Translations under genes and position numbers: made by a program
Notes under the pieces: generated by a model
What the model was told of the DNA's origin: nothing
Database searches by the model: none
The model's input: only the letters and a program-made list of their open reading frames with translations
Shown here: positions 7,140 to 16,455 of the stretch, piece after piece
How positions within the stretch are numbered: position 1 is the stretch's first letter
Layout: the number at the start of each line of letters is the position of its first letter
Source of the DNA: an uncultured Alphaproteobacteria bacterium
GTDB taxonomy: Bacteria; Pseudomonadota; Alphaproteobacteria; HIMB59
Reading direction: 5' to 3'
Length of the DNA: 64,000 nucleotides
Assembly: GCA_902521465.1 (NCBI GenBank)
Contig: CABYRL010000003.1
Location: 62,001 to 126,000 of the forward strand

Positions 7140-8708
7140 TTATTTTTTAGTTTTTGATAACATTCTTTTTTCTAGCACATTATCAAATAAATAAATTACA
7201 ATAGAAAGAAAACAAATAATTGTCAAAGCATGTAAACTTCCATACTCAAACATTTCATTTGATGAATATTCGTATAGACTAGTAGAAAGTGTATCAAAAT
7301 TAAATGGTCTAAGTAGTAAAGTAATGGGTAACTCTTTAATTGTATCAACAAATACCAAAAAAAATCCTGCTAATATACTCAACTTAACTTGAGGTAAAAT
7401 AATCCGTAAGTATGTTGTTGAAGATTTTCTTCCAATTAATCTAGAGGCATCATCAATTGATTTTCCAATTTTTTCCATCCCAGAGTCTAAAGAATTATTT
7501 GATAGGGCAATTAATCTAATTATCAAAGCTAAGGACAAGCCCAACAAAGTGGTGGATAAAGATAGTGTTGTTAACCGATCAAAATAAAATAAAAAGAAAA
7601 GCACTCCCAAAGCTATTACTACACCAGGAATTGCATATCCAATGTTAATTATTTTTTTATAATGTATAATGTGATTTTTACTACTAAATCTTGAGTAATA
7701 ACTAATTAATATTGATATGACAGCACATCCAATTCCAGCAATGACCCCAAGCAATATTGAATTATATAAAGAGGTAAAATAGTTATTAAAATCAATAAAA
7801 TTTAAATTTTTAAAAAATGTATAAATTATAAAAACAAGAGGCAGAATAAAGCCAAATAAAATAGGTAAGATACCCATAATTAATACAATTATTCCCATAA
7901 ACTTTCCTAATTTGTATTTTGACCACTGAATATTTTCAAAGCTATTGTTATTGAACTTCTTTTTTCCTCTTAATTTTTCTTCGAAAAAATATAACAAACC
8001 CATTAATAAAATAATAATTAAGGACAATAGAAAAGCTAAGGGTAGGTCATTTAATATCGCTATGTAATGAAAAACCCCGACTGAAAGTGTTTGTAAACCA
8101 AAAAAATCTGCAACACCAAAATCATTTACTGTTTCCATCAAAACTAATGCTAGTCCAGCAGCTATTCCGGGTAAGGCCATCGGTAAACCAATTTTAAAAA
8201 AGCATTGATAAGGGTTTTTACCGAGAGTTTTTGCAGCTTCTATATATCTTGTTGAAAAATTTATTATTGCAATTCTAGTTAGGATATAAACGTATGGAAA
8301 AAAAGATAATGATATAATTAGCGAAGCTACTACACTGTTTCTTATTGAGTAACCATCATAAAAAATAAATTTTAGAGATATAAAGCCACCTGGCTCTAAA
8401 ATTTCCGCATAAGTATATGCAGAAATATAGGCTGGAACTGCTAAAGGCAATATTGCAAATACTTGTAGAAATTTTCGCCCCCAAAATTCAGTCATTGTAT
8501 TTATCCAGGCTAATGGCACGCTGATGATTGTTGCAAAAAAACTTACCATAATTATGAGATTAGTAGATCCAATCAAGTATCTACTAATATAAAGCTCATT
8601 TGTCAAAAAAATTGCACTCAAACCATTTGTAATAACTAAGGCTATAGGGGTAAGTAGTACGAAGCTGATTATTAAAAAGAAAAATAATTTAAATAAATTT
8701 ACTCTCAT
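7140..8708 (-). CDS. Iron(III)-type ABC transporter permease (FbpB/AfuB-like, fused two-domain)
   Basis: A 522-residue inner-membrane permease with two homologous six-helix BPD_transp_1 halves. The cytoplasmic EAA loops, which dock the ATPase, are visible as EAAKTLGKNPYQCFFKIGLP and, in the second half, DDASRLIGRKSSTTYLRIILP. This fused layout is typical of ferric-iron permeases (FbpB/AfuB) and of ThiP. The ATG at 8708 is preferred because it forms an ATGA overlap with the stop of the LysE gene; an upstream in-frame start at 8729 would run into that gene. Neither a binding protein nor an ATPase is encoded nearby. Confidence 0.82.
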   Translation of the reverse strand: MRVNLFKLFFFLIISFVLLTPIALVITNGLSAIFLTNELYISRYLIGSTNLIIMVSFFATIISVPLAWINTMTEFWGRKFLQVFAILPLAVPAYISAYTYAEILEPGGFISLKFIFYDGYSIRNSVVASLIISLSFFPYVYILTRIAIINFSTRYIEAAKTLGKNPYQCFFKIGLPMALPGIAAGLALVLMETVNDFGVADFFGLQTLSVGVFHYIAILNDLPLAFLLSLIIILLMGLLYFFEEKLRGKKKFNNNSFENIQWSKYKLGKFMGIIVLIMGILPILFGFILPLVFIIYTFFKNLNFIDFNNYFTSLYNSILLGVIAGIGCAVISILISYYSRFSSKNHIIHYKKIINIGYAIPGVVIALGVLFFLFYFDRLTTLSLSTTLLGLSLALIIRLIALSNNSLDSGMEKIGKSIDDASRLIGRKSSTTYLRIILPQVKLSILAGFFLVFVDTIKELPITLLLRPFNFDTLSTSLYEYSSNEMFEYGSLHALTIICFLSIVIYLFDNVLEKRMLSKTKK

Positions 8709-9301
8709 AAAATTATATAAATAACACAACCTAATAATAAGAGAGCCATTATCCTATTAAAAAATATAATCTTTCTTTTATCATTAAGATATTTGCGAAA
8801 TGAGTGTCCAATAACTGCCCAAGTCACAGCACTTGTAGATGTAGAAATTATAAAACATACAAAAATCATAATGAATTCTTCAAGAAATGAAAAATGACCT
8901 TGAACAAATAATGCAGTGCTAGACATACATACAGTTACACTCTTAGGATTAATCAATTGAAAAAAAAATATATCTTTGAAAGTAAATTTTTTTTTATTTT
9001 TTACATCTGAAAAATTTGAAGAAACAAAAATTTTATAAGCAAGGTAAGTCAAGAATATTGTTGCAATAATTTTTATAAAAATCTTTAAAGAAGGAAGGCT
9101 CTGATAAATCTCTCCAATACCTAATAAAATGAGTGTTAAAACTGATAAAACTCCAAAAAATACCCCAAATATTAATGGAATTGTTGCTTTAAAACCATAA
9201 TTAACAGCGTTTGTTGAAAGAATTATGTTATTAGGTCCTGGTGTAATGGCAGCAGTCATTGCAAAAGTCAGTATGGGCGCCATAAAGTAAATGTATTCCA
9301 A
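8705..9301 (-). CDS. LysE/RhtB-family amino acid exporter
   Basis: A 198-residue inner-membrane protein with six predicted helices. The family hallmark TPGPNN near residue 21 and the conserved QLINPKSVTVC segment in the middle identify the LysE/RhtB superfamily, whose members export amino acids such as lysine, homoserine or threonine by proton exchange. The substrate cannot be assigned. It is translationally coupled to the downstream permease gene by an ATGA overlap and is divergent from tRNA-Leu. Confidence 0.85.
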   Translation of the reverse strand: MEYIYFMAPILTFAMTAAITPGPNNIILSTNAVNYGFKATIPLIFGVFFGVLSVLTLILLGIGEIYQSLPSLKIFIKIIATIFLTYLAYKIFVSSNFSDVKNKKKFTFKDIFFFQLINPKSVTVCMSSTALFVQGHFSFLEEFIMIFVCFIISTSTSAVTWAVIGHSFRKYLNDKRKIIFFNRIMALLLLGCVIYIIL

Positions 9302-9398
9302 AGTATCGAGATATTATTCTTAAATTTAAATAAATATACAATTAGTTATCAATTTGCCTAATTTGTCTTAATAATATAAGTAAATAAGATTATTTTAA

Positions 9399-9484
9399 GG
9401 CGTTGTGGCGGAATGGTAGACGCGCCGGATTCAAAATCCGGTGAGGGCAACCTCGTGAGAGTTCGAGTCTCTCCAGCGCTACCA
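9399..9484 (+). tRNA. tRNA-Leu (anticodon CAA)
   Basis: A complete class II tRNA cloverleaf. The acceptor GGCGTTG pairs with CAGCGCT, the anticodon stem CCGGA/TCCGG closes the loop TTCAAAA (anticodon CAA, reading UUG), and a short variable arm GAGGGCAACCTC precedes the T arm GAGAG-TTCGAGT-CTCTC. The discriminator is A9481, and CCA is encoded at 9482-9484. It ends only 15 bp before the flavin reductase ATG, with no terminator between, so it is probably processed from a longer transcript. Confidence 0.96.
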
Positions 9485-9499
9485 ACAACAATTAAAACT

Positions 9500-9970
9500 A
9501 TGAAAAATATTAAAAATTTAACGGCCGTTTTCTCATTGTTTTCCACTGGCATTACGATTGTAACAAATGGAACTAACAGAAAACAATTTTTTGGTTGTAC
9601 AGTCAATTCTTTCTCAAGCCTTTCTCTTGTCCCTCCAAAGTTTTTATTTTGTCTTGGAAATGAAAATTTAAATTTAAAGAGCTTTAAATTAAATAGTCCT
9701 TTAAATGTAAATTTTTTAGCTAAATCTCAACTTAATTTATCTAATAAATTTGCTGGATCATTAGAGAAGAGATGGGTGAATACAAAATATAAAATTGCGA
9801 ATAATAAGGTTCCTTTCTTTCCAGAGTCTTTAGGACTATTAGAGGCAAAAGTTGAAAAAAAAGTCATATCAGGCGATCATACAATTATCATATGTTTAAT
9901 AACAAACTGCATAAAATTAAACATCAAAAAACCCCTTATCTATTATAAGAGCAAATATCACACCGTTTAA
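9500..9970 (+). CDS. Flavin reductase-like, FMN-binding split-barrel protein
   Basis: A 156-residue protein of the Flavin_Reduct family (PF01613 type). The N-terminal pattern FSTGITIVT followed by GCTVNSFSSLSLVPPKFLFCL is the usual FMN-binding start (GvtivTt...gltvnSf.svSldPPlvl). These proteins reduce free flavin with NAD(P)H, often supplying a monooxygenase, but the partner is unknown here. The start is the ATG at 9500; an in-frame ATG at 9413 lies inside tRNA-Leu and is rejected. It lies 8 bp before ribF, which makes FMN and FAD, a sensible flavin pairing. Confidence 0.85.
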   Translation: MKNIKNLTAVFSLFSTGITIVTNGTNRKQFFGCTVNSFSSLSLVPPKFLFCLGNENLNLKSFKLNSPLNVNFLAKSQLNLSNKFAGSLEKRWVNTKYKIANNKVPFFPESLGLLEAKVEKKVISGDHTIIICLITNCIKLNIKKPLIYYKSKYHTV

Positions 9971-9978
9971 TTATTTCT

Positions 9979-10914
9979 ATGAAATATATCAGTAGTAGTT
10001 TTGAAGAAATTAATATCGATGAAAAGCTGTGTTTAACAATAGGTAACTTTGATGGTATTCACAAAGGTCATAGAGAGATAATAAAAAACTTATTACATGA
10101 ATCTAAAATATCAGAGTCTAAATCTGCTATTTTATCATTCACACCACATCCAAAAATTTATTTTAAAAAACAAAATAATTTTATAATTAATTCTAAATTA
10201 AAAAAAAAAGAGATTTTAGAGAGCTTAGGTTTAGACTATTTAATTGAATTAAATTTTAATAAAAAATTTACTGAATTAAATCATTTAGAATTCGAAGATA
10301 AAATTTTATTAGGAAAACTTAATGCCAAAAAAATTTTAATAGGAAGAGACTTTCAATATGGAAATAAAAGAAAAGGAAACATAGAGACCTTAAGAATATT
10401 TTGTGAGAAAAATAATATTCAACTTAACGAAATTGATCTCATTTTCGATGAGCAAAATAATAACAAAATTTCTTCAAGTAAAATAAGAGAAAATCTTAAT
10501 TTAGGAAATATTGAATTAGCAAATAAAGATTTGAAAAGAAAATTTAGTATTTCTGGTAAAGTTATTAAAGGCGATCAAAGAGGTCGTACGATTGGTATTC
10601 CCACAGCCAATATTGAGTACCCTATAAATACTATTATTATTCCATATGGTGTCTATGCTGTAGAGACCACAATTGATGGAAATACTTATTCAGGTATTGT
10701 TAATTTTGGTATAAGACCAACCTTTAATAAAGAAAAGCCAATTGTTGAGGCTTATTTGTTTGATTTTGACAATAATATTTATGATAAGAATATAGAATTA
10801 TTTTTTTATAAACAAATTCGACAAGAGAAAAAATTTAATGGTATAAAAGAATTATTAAATCAAATCAATTTAGATATCGCTGAAGCAAAAAAATTATTAA
10901 ATTATGGAAATTAA
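9979..10914 (+). CDS. ribF: Bifunctional riboflavin kinase / FAD synthetase
   Basis: Converts riboflavin to FMN and then FAD in the cytosol. The N-terminal nucleotidyltransferase domain shows LTIGNFDGIHKGH (residues 19-31) and a later SSSKIREN. The C-terminal riboflavin kinase domain shows GRTIGIPTANI (about residues 203-213) and VNFGIRPTF. The length of 311 residues is normal. It overlaps ileS by 11 bp; a ribF-ileS-lspA order is widespread in proteobacteria and supports co-transcription. Confidence 0.95.
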   Translation: MKYISSSFEEINIDEKLCLTIGNFDGIHKGHREIIKNLLHESKISESKSAILSFTPHPKIYFKKQNNFIINSKLKKKEILESLGLDYLIELNFNKKFTELNHLEFEDKILLGKLNAKKILIGRDFQYGNKRKGNIETLRIFCEKNNIQLNEIDLIFDEQNNNKISSSKIRENLNLGNIELANKDLKRKFSISGKVIKGDQRGRTIGIPTANIEYPINTIIIPYGVYAVETTIDGNTYSGIVNFGIRPTFNKEKPIVEAYLFDFDNNIYDKNIELFFYKQIRQEKKFNGIKELLNQINLDIAEAKKLLNYGN

Positions 10915-13684
10915 AGACTCTATTACTCTTCCAAAGACTGGATTTTCAATGAAAGCTGACTTGCCTAAAAAAGAGCCAGGAATTCTTGATGAATGGCTTA
11001 AAAATGACATATATAAAAAATTAAGAGAACAATCCAATTCTAAAGAAAAATTTATTCTTCACGATGGACCTCCTTATGCAAATGGCCATCTTCATATGGG
11101 TCATGCCCTCAATAAAATTTTAAAAGATATAATTGTAAAATACCAACAACTTCTCAATAAAAACTCTATTTATGTTCCTGGATGGGATTGTCACGGACTA
11201 CCTATTGAATGGAAAATAGAGGAGGAGTACAGAGCTAAAAAGAAAAATAAAGACGATGTACCTGTGATTGAATTCAGAAAACAGTGTAGGGACTTTGCTA
11301 ATAAGTGGATATCTATTCAAAAAAAAGAATTCCAAAGATTGGGAGTAATTGGCGATTGGGATAACCCATACACAACCATGCATTTTCATGCAGAGGCACA
11401 GATAGTAAGAGAATTAGGAAAGTTTCTCAAAAATGGTGGTATTTATAAAGGACACAGACCAGTTTTATGGTCCGTCATAGAAAAAACAGCACTTGCAGAT
11501 GCAGAAGTTGAATATCATGATCATAAATCAACAACAATATATGCTTGTTTTCCAATTTCAAAAACTGATAACGATAAATTAAAAGAGCACTCTATTGTTA
11601 TTTGGACAACTACTCCTTGGACAATACCAGGTAATAGAGCTCTGGCAGTTCATAACGACATTGAATACAAATCTTTAATTTTAAAAATAAATGATGGAAA
11701 CAAAAACGTTATTATAGCTAGCGATTTGGTTGAGTCATTTATTAAAGAAAATAAAATTGAAGAATACAAAGTTAATTTTTCTATCAAAGGTTATGAATTA
11801 ACAAATACTTTTTGTAAACACACTTTATATGACTCTGGATACAATTTTGAAGTTCCTATTCTTCATGGCGATTTTGTAACTACTGAACAAGGTACGGGTA
11901 TCGTTCATATTTGTCCAGTTCATGGGATGGATGATTTTATTTTGGGTAAACAACATAATTTAGAACTACCCATGACAATAAATGAAAGTGGAATATATTA
12001 TGATCATATTCCTGTATTTAATGGCCAACACATTTTTAAAGTTGATCAAAATGTTTGTGATGAAATAAATAAAAACAATAACCTTATATCACAAGGTATT
12101 TTAATTCATAGCTATCCTCATTCTTGGAGATCTAAAGCCCCCTTGGTATATAAAAATACTTCACAATGGTTTATCTCAATGGACACAAACGATTTAAGAA
12201 CAAAAGCACTTAAAGCTATTGACGAAACTGATTTTTTCCCAAAACAAGGACAAAAAAGATTAAGAAGTATGATACAGGACCGTCCGGATTGGTGCGTGTC
12301 GAGACAAAGAGTTTGGGGGGTACCTTTACCAATATTTGTCAATAAAAAAACAGGTGAACCTCTGCGCGATCAAAATATTATTGAAAAAATTGCAAAGATT
12401 TATGAATTAGAGGGAGGAGATGCCTGGTTTAATTCCGAACCCTCAAGATTTTTATCACCTGAATATGACCCAAATGATTTTGAACAAGTAAAAGATGTCG
12501 TTGAAGTTTGGTTTGATAGTGGTTCAACTCATTCTTATGTATTAGAGGCTAGAGAGGATCTTCACTGGCCAGCATCGATGTATTTAGAGGGCTCAGACCA
12601 ACATAGAGGTTGGTTTCACTCCTCATTACTTGAGTCGTGCGGAACAAGAGACAAGGCACCTTTTGAAAGTATTTTATCACATGGCTTTGTTGTGGATGGT
12701 AAAGGTAGAAAAATGTCTAAGTCAGTCGGAAACGTTATTTCCCCAGATGAAATAATCAATAAATACGGCGCAGATATATTGCGTATTTGGGTTGTTGCAT
12801 CAGATTATTCTGAGGATTTAAAAATTGATAATCAGATTATCAACTACCAAATAGACTCTTACAGAAAAATAAGAAACACACTAAGATTCCTTTTAGGAAA
12901 TCTTAATAACTTCAATAAACAAAATTTAGTTGACCCAGATGAAATGCCTGAATTAGAAAGGTATCTCTTGACGCGAATTTCAAGCCTTAATGAAAAACTT
13001 AAAGAATTAGTTTCAAATCATGATTACCATGCGATTTACACTGCTTTACTAAATTTCTGCACTCTTGAGCTATCAGCATTTTATTTTGATATTAGAAAGG
13101 ACTCCTTATATTGTGATGATATAAAAAGTACAAAAAGAAGATCAACTTCAACATGTTTACATATAATATTTGAGTTTTTAACAAAATGGCTTTCACCCAT
13201 AGTTTCATTTACATGTGAGGAAGCATGGAAGTCTAGGAGCTATAATAACGAAGAAAGTATTTTATTACAAAATGTTAAAGATGATGAATTTATTTATAAG
13301 GATATTTCACTTGAAAAAGTTTTTGAAGAACTTAAAAGAGTAAGAAAAAGTGTTACCTCCGCCTTAGAGCTAAAAAGAAATGAAAAATTAATTGGCTCAA
13401 GCCTTCAAGCCAAAGTCATTTTATTTTTATCTAAAGATACACAAAAAATAATTGCAGATTTAGATTTAGCTGAGATGTGCATTGTCAGCAATGTTGAAAC
13501 ACACGATATTTCAAATAGGTCAAAGGAATCTATCAGTATTGAAGATGAGGAAATATATGTAGAGATAAAATTAGCTGATGGAAAAAAATGCGAGCGATGC
13601 TGGGCTGTATTGCAAGAGGTATCATCAAGTAAAAATAATTTATGCAATCGATGTGATGATGTTTGGAAATCTTTTCAACAATAA
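10904..13684 (+). CDS. ileS: Isoleucyl-tRNA synthetase
   Basis: Charges tRNA-Ile with isoleucine, with editing of valine. The 926-residue class I enzyme has the HIGH-type motif in ANGHLHMGH (about residues 60-66), the editing domain with [14 protein letters not shown], the KMSKS loop [10 protein letters not shown] (near residue 603) and a C-terminal zinc finger (CERC ... CNRC, about residues 895-914). This layout is the standard bacterial type. The start at 10904 lies within the last codons of ribF, and the 3' end overlaps lspA by 29 bp. Confidence 0.98.
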   Translation: MEIKDSITLPKTGFSMKADLPKKEPGILDEWLKNDIYKKLREQSNSKEKFILHDGPPYANGHLHMGHALNKILKDIIVKYQQLLNKNSIYVPGWDCHGLPIEWKIEEEYRAKKKNKDDVPVIEFRKQCRDFANKWISIQKKEFQRLGVIGDWDNPYTTMHFHAEAQIVRELGKFLKNGGIYKGHRPVLWSVIEKTALADAEVEYHDHKSTTIYACFPISKTDNDKLKEHSIVIWTTTPWTIPGNRALAVHNDIEYKSLILKINDGNKNVIIASDLVESFIKENKIEEYKVNFSIKGYELTNTFCKHTLYDSGYNFEVPILHGDFVTTEQGTGIVHICPVHGMDDFILGKQHNLELPMTINESGIYYDHIPVFNGQHIFKVDQNVCDEINKNNNLISQGILIHSYPHSWRSKAPLVYKNTSQWFISMDTNDLRTKALKAIDETDFFPKQGQKRLRSMIQDRPDWCVSRQRVWGVPLPIFVNKKTGEPLRDQNIIEKIAKIYELEGGDAWFNSEPSRFLSPEYDPNDFEQVKDVVEVWFDSGSTHSYVLEAREDLHWPASMYLEGSDQHRGWFHSSLLESCGTRDKAPFESILSHGFVVDGKGRKMSKSVGNVISPDEIINKYGADILRIWVVASDYSEDLKIDNQIINYQIDSYRKIRNTLRFLLGNLNNFNKQNLVDPDEMPELERYLLTRISSLNEKLKELVSNHDYHAIYTALLNFCTLELSAFYFDIRKDSLYCDDIKSTKRRSTSTCLHIIFEFLTKWLSPIVSFTCEEAWKSRSYNNEESILLQNVKDDEFIYKDISLEKVFEELKRVRKSVTSALELKRNEKLIGSSLQAKVILFLSKDTQKIIADLDLAEMCIVSNVETHDISNRSKESISIEDEEIYVEIKLADGKKCERCWAVLQEVSSSKNNLCNRCDDVWKSFQQ

Positions 13685-14144
13685 GTTTAACTTAAGTTTA
13701 ATTTATTTATTTTTGTCTCTTGTGATATTAGATCAACTCACGAAATTTTTAGTTATAGAAAATTTTGATCTATATGACTCAGTAAAACTTCTGCCATTAG
13801 TCAATTTAACATTTGTTGTAAATTATGGTTTTGCTTTTGGGTTTTTAAATAACCCCTCTATTAATCAAATATTAGTTTCAATAGTAATATTATTGATAAT
13901 TTTATATTTTTTATATCTGCTTTTAAAAACTCAGTATAAAATATTCAAATTATCGCTTGTCTTAATCCTATCTGGAGCGATCGGTAATTTTATAGACAGA
14001 ATTATTAGGGGTTTTGTTATTGATTTTATTGACATATATATAGATGTATTTCACTGGCCAGCATTCAATATTGCTGATAGCTGTATAACAATTGGATTTG
14101 TGATATTGATAATAAATATTTTATTTTTAAACAAAAAATTATGA
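13656..14144 (+). CDS. lspA: Signal peptidase II (lipoprotein signal peptidase)
   Basis: A four-helix inner-membrane aspartyl peptidase that removes signal peptides from lipoproteins after diacylglyceryl transfer. The catalytic aspartates are in GNFIDR (Asp114) and in FNIADS (Asp141); [10 protein letters not shown] near the first loop is the usual VxNxGaAFG motif. About 162 residues. The ATG pair at 13656/13659 is the likely start inside ileS; a longer in-frame reading from 13578 would extend unrealistically into ileS. The downstream gene encodes one of its likely substrates. lgt, the preceding enzyme in the pathway, is at the far right of the window. Confidence 0.93.
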   Translation: MMFGNLFNNKFNLSLIYLFLSLVILDQLTKFLVIENFDLYDSVKLLPLVNLTFVVNYGFAFGFLNNPSINQILVSIVILLIILYFLYLLLKTQYKIFKLSLVLILSGAIGNFIDRIIRGFVIDFIDIYIDVFHWPAFNIADSCITIGFVILIINILFLNKKL

Positions 14145-14452
14145 AAAATTTTTTAATAATTACATTAACTATATTTGTAATTTCTTGCCAAAGAGAAATA
14201 AAGAATCAGGCAGGTATGGGTTATAATAAAACTTTGATTATTCCACCAACAAATGACCTCCCATTACCAGGTTCAACAGATAAAATTAATAATTTAGAAA
14301 AAAATGATAACGCTATTATTAATTCAATTCTTGATCAAACTCAGGCTAAAGACGCTGACCCAGCAATTATTGATAGGATAGATAGTGACAGCGGATATGA
14401 CACTGATGAAAATCTATTTCAGAAATTATTTAAAGGTAAAAGCAAAAGATAA
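14141..14452 (+). CDS. DUF3035-like lipoprotein (possible BAM accessory BamF)
   Basis: A 103-residue lipoprotein with signal and lipobox VISC (Cys16). The mature N-terminus contains [17 protein letters not shown], similar to the proline motif of alphaproteobacterial DUF3035 proteins, some of which have been described as BamF, an accessory subunit of the outer-membrane assembly complex. It is short, and the rest is low-complexity and acidic, so the family call is moderate. Position directly after lspA (ATGA overlap) is the usual location of that family. Confidence 0.6.
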   Translation: MKNFLIITLTIFVISCQREIKNQAGMGYNKTLIIPPTNDLPLPGSTDKINNLEKNDNAIINSILDQTQAKDADPAIIDRIDSDSGYDTDENLFQKLFKGKSKR

Positions 14453-14467
14453 AACTATATTCTTTTT

Positions 14468-14473
14468 AGGAGA
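14468..14473 (+). promoter_or_regulatory. Shine-Dalgarno deciding the TTG start of pgi
   Basis: AGGAGA lies five bases before the TTG at 14479. Strong ribosome-binding sites are rare in this window, and no in-frame ATG occurs near the beginning of the conserved region, so this supports TTG as the pgi start. Confidence 0.65.
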
Positions 14474-14478
14474 TAAAA

Positions 14479-15636
14479 TTGTTAGTCAAAAATAATTCAA
14501 AAAAATTAAAATTCAACTTTAATAAGAATATTAAATATTCAATTAAAGAATTTCTTTCATTAGATATGTTTAATCCCATTAATCAAAAAAATTATTTTGA
14601 TATATATAATTTAGATTTATTTGAAAAAAAAAAATTTAGAACCCATGTATTTGGCATGGGTGGATCTTCATTAAGCACAAAATTACTAGCGCAGTTTTTA
14701 GATCCTAATTCATTAGGTAAAAATCTTTTTATATTTGATAATCCTTCACCAATTAAAATAAAAAACTCATTGCAAGATTTACAGATTAATAAAAATGACA
14801 AATTTATATTTATCTCTAAATCTGGAAATACTATAGAAATTAAATATTTTTTACACATGCTCATTAAAATATTAAATAAAAAAAAAGTCTCAGATATATA
14901 TAAAAAATTTATTTTTATTACTGAAAATAGTGAAAATTATATGAAGAAATATGCAAAAAAAAATAATATTTTATGTTTTGAACATGATCCAAACATTGGA
15001 GGAAGATTTAGTATATTTTCAATAACGGCTCTTTTACCATTACTTTCTATTGGATTTCCATTATCTAAAATTTTAAACTCATTTAAAAAAGCTAAATCAT
15101 TAATAAAAAAAAATCACTCTAAATTATCCAAAGAAATTTTTTCCTCCATTGGATTTGAAAAAAAATTTAAATTAAACATTTTAGTAGGTTTGAGTTATCA
15201 TGATAAAATTAACACAGTAAATGAATGGTATAGACAAATATTTGCTGAGAGTTTAGGTAAAAACAGCAATGCAATAAATTACATTTCTTCTTATGGTTCT
15301 ATAGACCAACATAGCCAATTTCAACTTTATTTAGATGGGCCCAATGATAAGCATTTCAATTTTTTTAAAATATCTATTCCAAAAAATAGTATTTCCTCTA
15401 ATTCTAATCTCATAAAAGGTTATAATTTAATGAGCGTACTAGAAGAGGGAGCTATAAAAACTTTGCAACAAAAAAAATTTTTAGTATCACAAATCTCAAT
15501 TAAAGATGATTTCAATGATTATTGTTACTTACTGATATATTTAATCTTTGATATCTACTTAAGGTCAATATATGAAAAAATTAATTTTCTTGATCAACCA
15601 GCAGTTGAAATTTTAAAAAAGAATACAAAAGCATAA
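14479..15636 (+). CDS. pgi: Glucose-6-phosphate isomerase, short form
   Basis: Interconverts glucose-6-phosphate and fructose-6-phosphate. The two SIS subdomains are recognisable: FGMGGSSLSTKLL and FISKSGNTIE near residues 55-120, then GGRFSIFSITALLP, NEWYRQIFAESLGK and YGSIDQHSQFQLYLDGP, which carries the conserved catalytic histidine region; FLDQPAVEILKK near the C-terminus corresponds to the catalytic-lysine block. At 385 residues it is well below the roughly 550 of E. coli PGI, lacking N-terminal and peripheral segments but keeping the core. The start is TTG with AGGAGA upstream. An A11 run lies in the coding sequence at 14624-14634. Confidence 0.87.
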   Translation: MLVKNNSKKLKFNFNKNIKYSIKEFLSLDMFNPINQKNYFDIYNLDLFEKKKFRTHVFGMGGSSLSTKLLAQFLDPNSLGKNLFIFDNPSPIKIKNSLQDLQINKNDKFIFISKSGNTIEIKYFLHMLIKILNKKKVSDIYKKFIFITENSENYMKKYAKKNNILCFEHDPNIGGRFSIFSITALLPLLSIGFPLSKILNSFKKAKSLIKKNHSKLSKEIFSSIGFEKKFKLNILVGLSYHDKINTVNEWYRQIFAESLGKNSNAINYISSYGSIDQHSQFQLYLDGPNDKHFNFFKISIPKNSISSNSNLIKGYNLMSVLEEGAIKTLQQKKFLVSQISIKDDFNDYCYLLIYLIFDIYLRSIYEKINFLDQPAVEILKKNTKA

Positions 15637-15637
15637 A

Positions 15638-15931
15638 GTGATAAATAATTTAATAAATTTTTTTGGTGCAAATTCTAAAATACATCTATTAAAAATATTT
15701 ATAATTTTTGGACTAGCAGGAACCCTTTCAGTTGTTTTATCAGAACCATTACTTCAATTAGTATCAATAGAAAAATTTATTTCAAATAAATTTCTTTATT
15801 GGTTAATTAGATTAATAATAATTTTTCCTATATACCAATTTGTTCTAATTGGTGTTGCTTTGGTATTTGGAGAATTTAGATATTTTAAAAAATTTTTTAT
15901 AAAATTTATTAATTATTTCAAAATTTATTAA
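15638..15931 (+). CDS. Small membrane protein, DUF6787-like
   Basis: A 97-residue protein with two predicted transmembrane helices (about residues 18-38 and 58-82). FGLAGTLSVVLSEPLLQL and LIIIFPIYQFVLIGVALVFGEF resemble the small DUF6787 family of unknown function, recalled rather than searched. The start is GTG at 15638, one base after the pgi stop, so translation is coupled to pgi. Its stop shares TTAA (15928-15931) with the stop of convergent rsmD. Confidence 0.55.
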   Translation: MINNLINFFGANSKIHLLKIFIIFGLAGTLSVVLSEPLLQLVSIEKFISNKFLYWLIRLIIIFPIYQFVLIGVALVFGEFRYFKKFFIKFINYFKIY

Positions 15932-16455
15932 GTTCTAAAAAAAAATAAATTTTTATTTTTGTATTGCTTTTTTAATATGAGATTATCTAACTTTATTAAA
16001 TTTGAACTTTCCAATATGACTAAGGTATTTGATTGAATATTCATCAATATTTTTTTTTGAATTAATTCAAAACCATGATCATACGGAGGATCGATATAAA
16101 TTACATGGCAGTTATTTAAAATATCTATTTTTTGTTTATAAGGATCAAAATTAGTTATTTCATAATTTATCTCGTTAATTTTTTTAAGAAACTCTTCAAT
16201 TTTATTAGTGTGTTTTTTTTCGATATCGTTAAATATTACTTTTTTAACACCCCTAGATAACGCTTCTATACCAATTGAACCTGTTCCTGCAAACAAATCA
16301 CATAAAATAACCTGATTGAGGTCTATATTCAGATCATTATTATGTAATAATAAATTGAATATATCCTCTCTGATTCTTGTTAAGGTTGGTCTGTAATCGT
16401 TTTTAGACTCAACTAGTATCTTTCTTCCCTTATATTTACCGCTAATAATTCTCAT
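15928..16455 (-). CDS. rsmD: 16S rRNA (guanine966-N2)-methyltransferase
   Basis: Methylates G966 of 16S rRNA in the assembling small subunit. The 175-residue protein begins MRIISGKYKGRKI, followed by RPTLTRIREDIFN, the SAM loop LFAGTGSIGIEALSRG and the catalytic IDPPYDHG. The ATG at 16455 is chosen because the conserved domain begins there; a longer reading from 16482 would add nine unconserved residues inside rluB. It overlaps rluB by 14 bp, and the rluB-rsmD pairing is common. Confidence 0.93.
   Translation of the reverse strand: MRIISGKYKGRKILVESKNDYRPTLTRIREDIFNLLLHNNDLNIDLNQVILCDLFAGTGSIGIEALSRGVKKVIFNDIEKKHTNKIEEFLKKINEINYEITNFDPYKQKIDILNNCHVIYIDPPYDHGFELIQKKILMNIQSNTLVILESSNLIKLDNLILKKQYKNKNLFFFRT

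Noticed and set aside
9413-9499. N-terminal extension of the flavin reductase frame into tRNA-Leu
   Set aside because: The extension is tRNA sequence; the conserved domain starts after ATG 9500.
14624-14634. A11 homopolymer inside pgi (also A10 in ribF at 10200-10209 and similar runs elsewhere), as a possible slippage or phase-variation site
   Set aside because: At this base composition about one such run is expected per window, and all the frames continue normally, so no regulatory role is supported.
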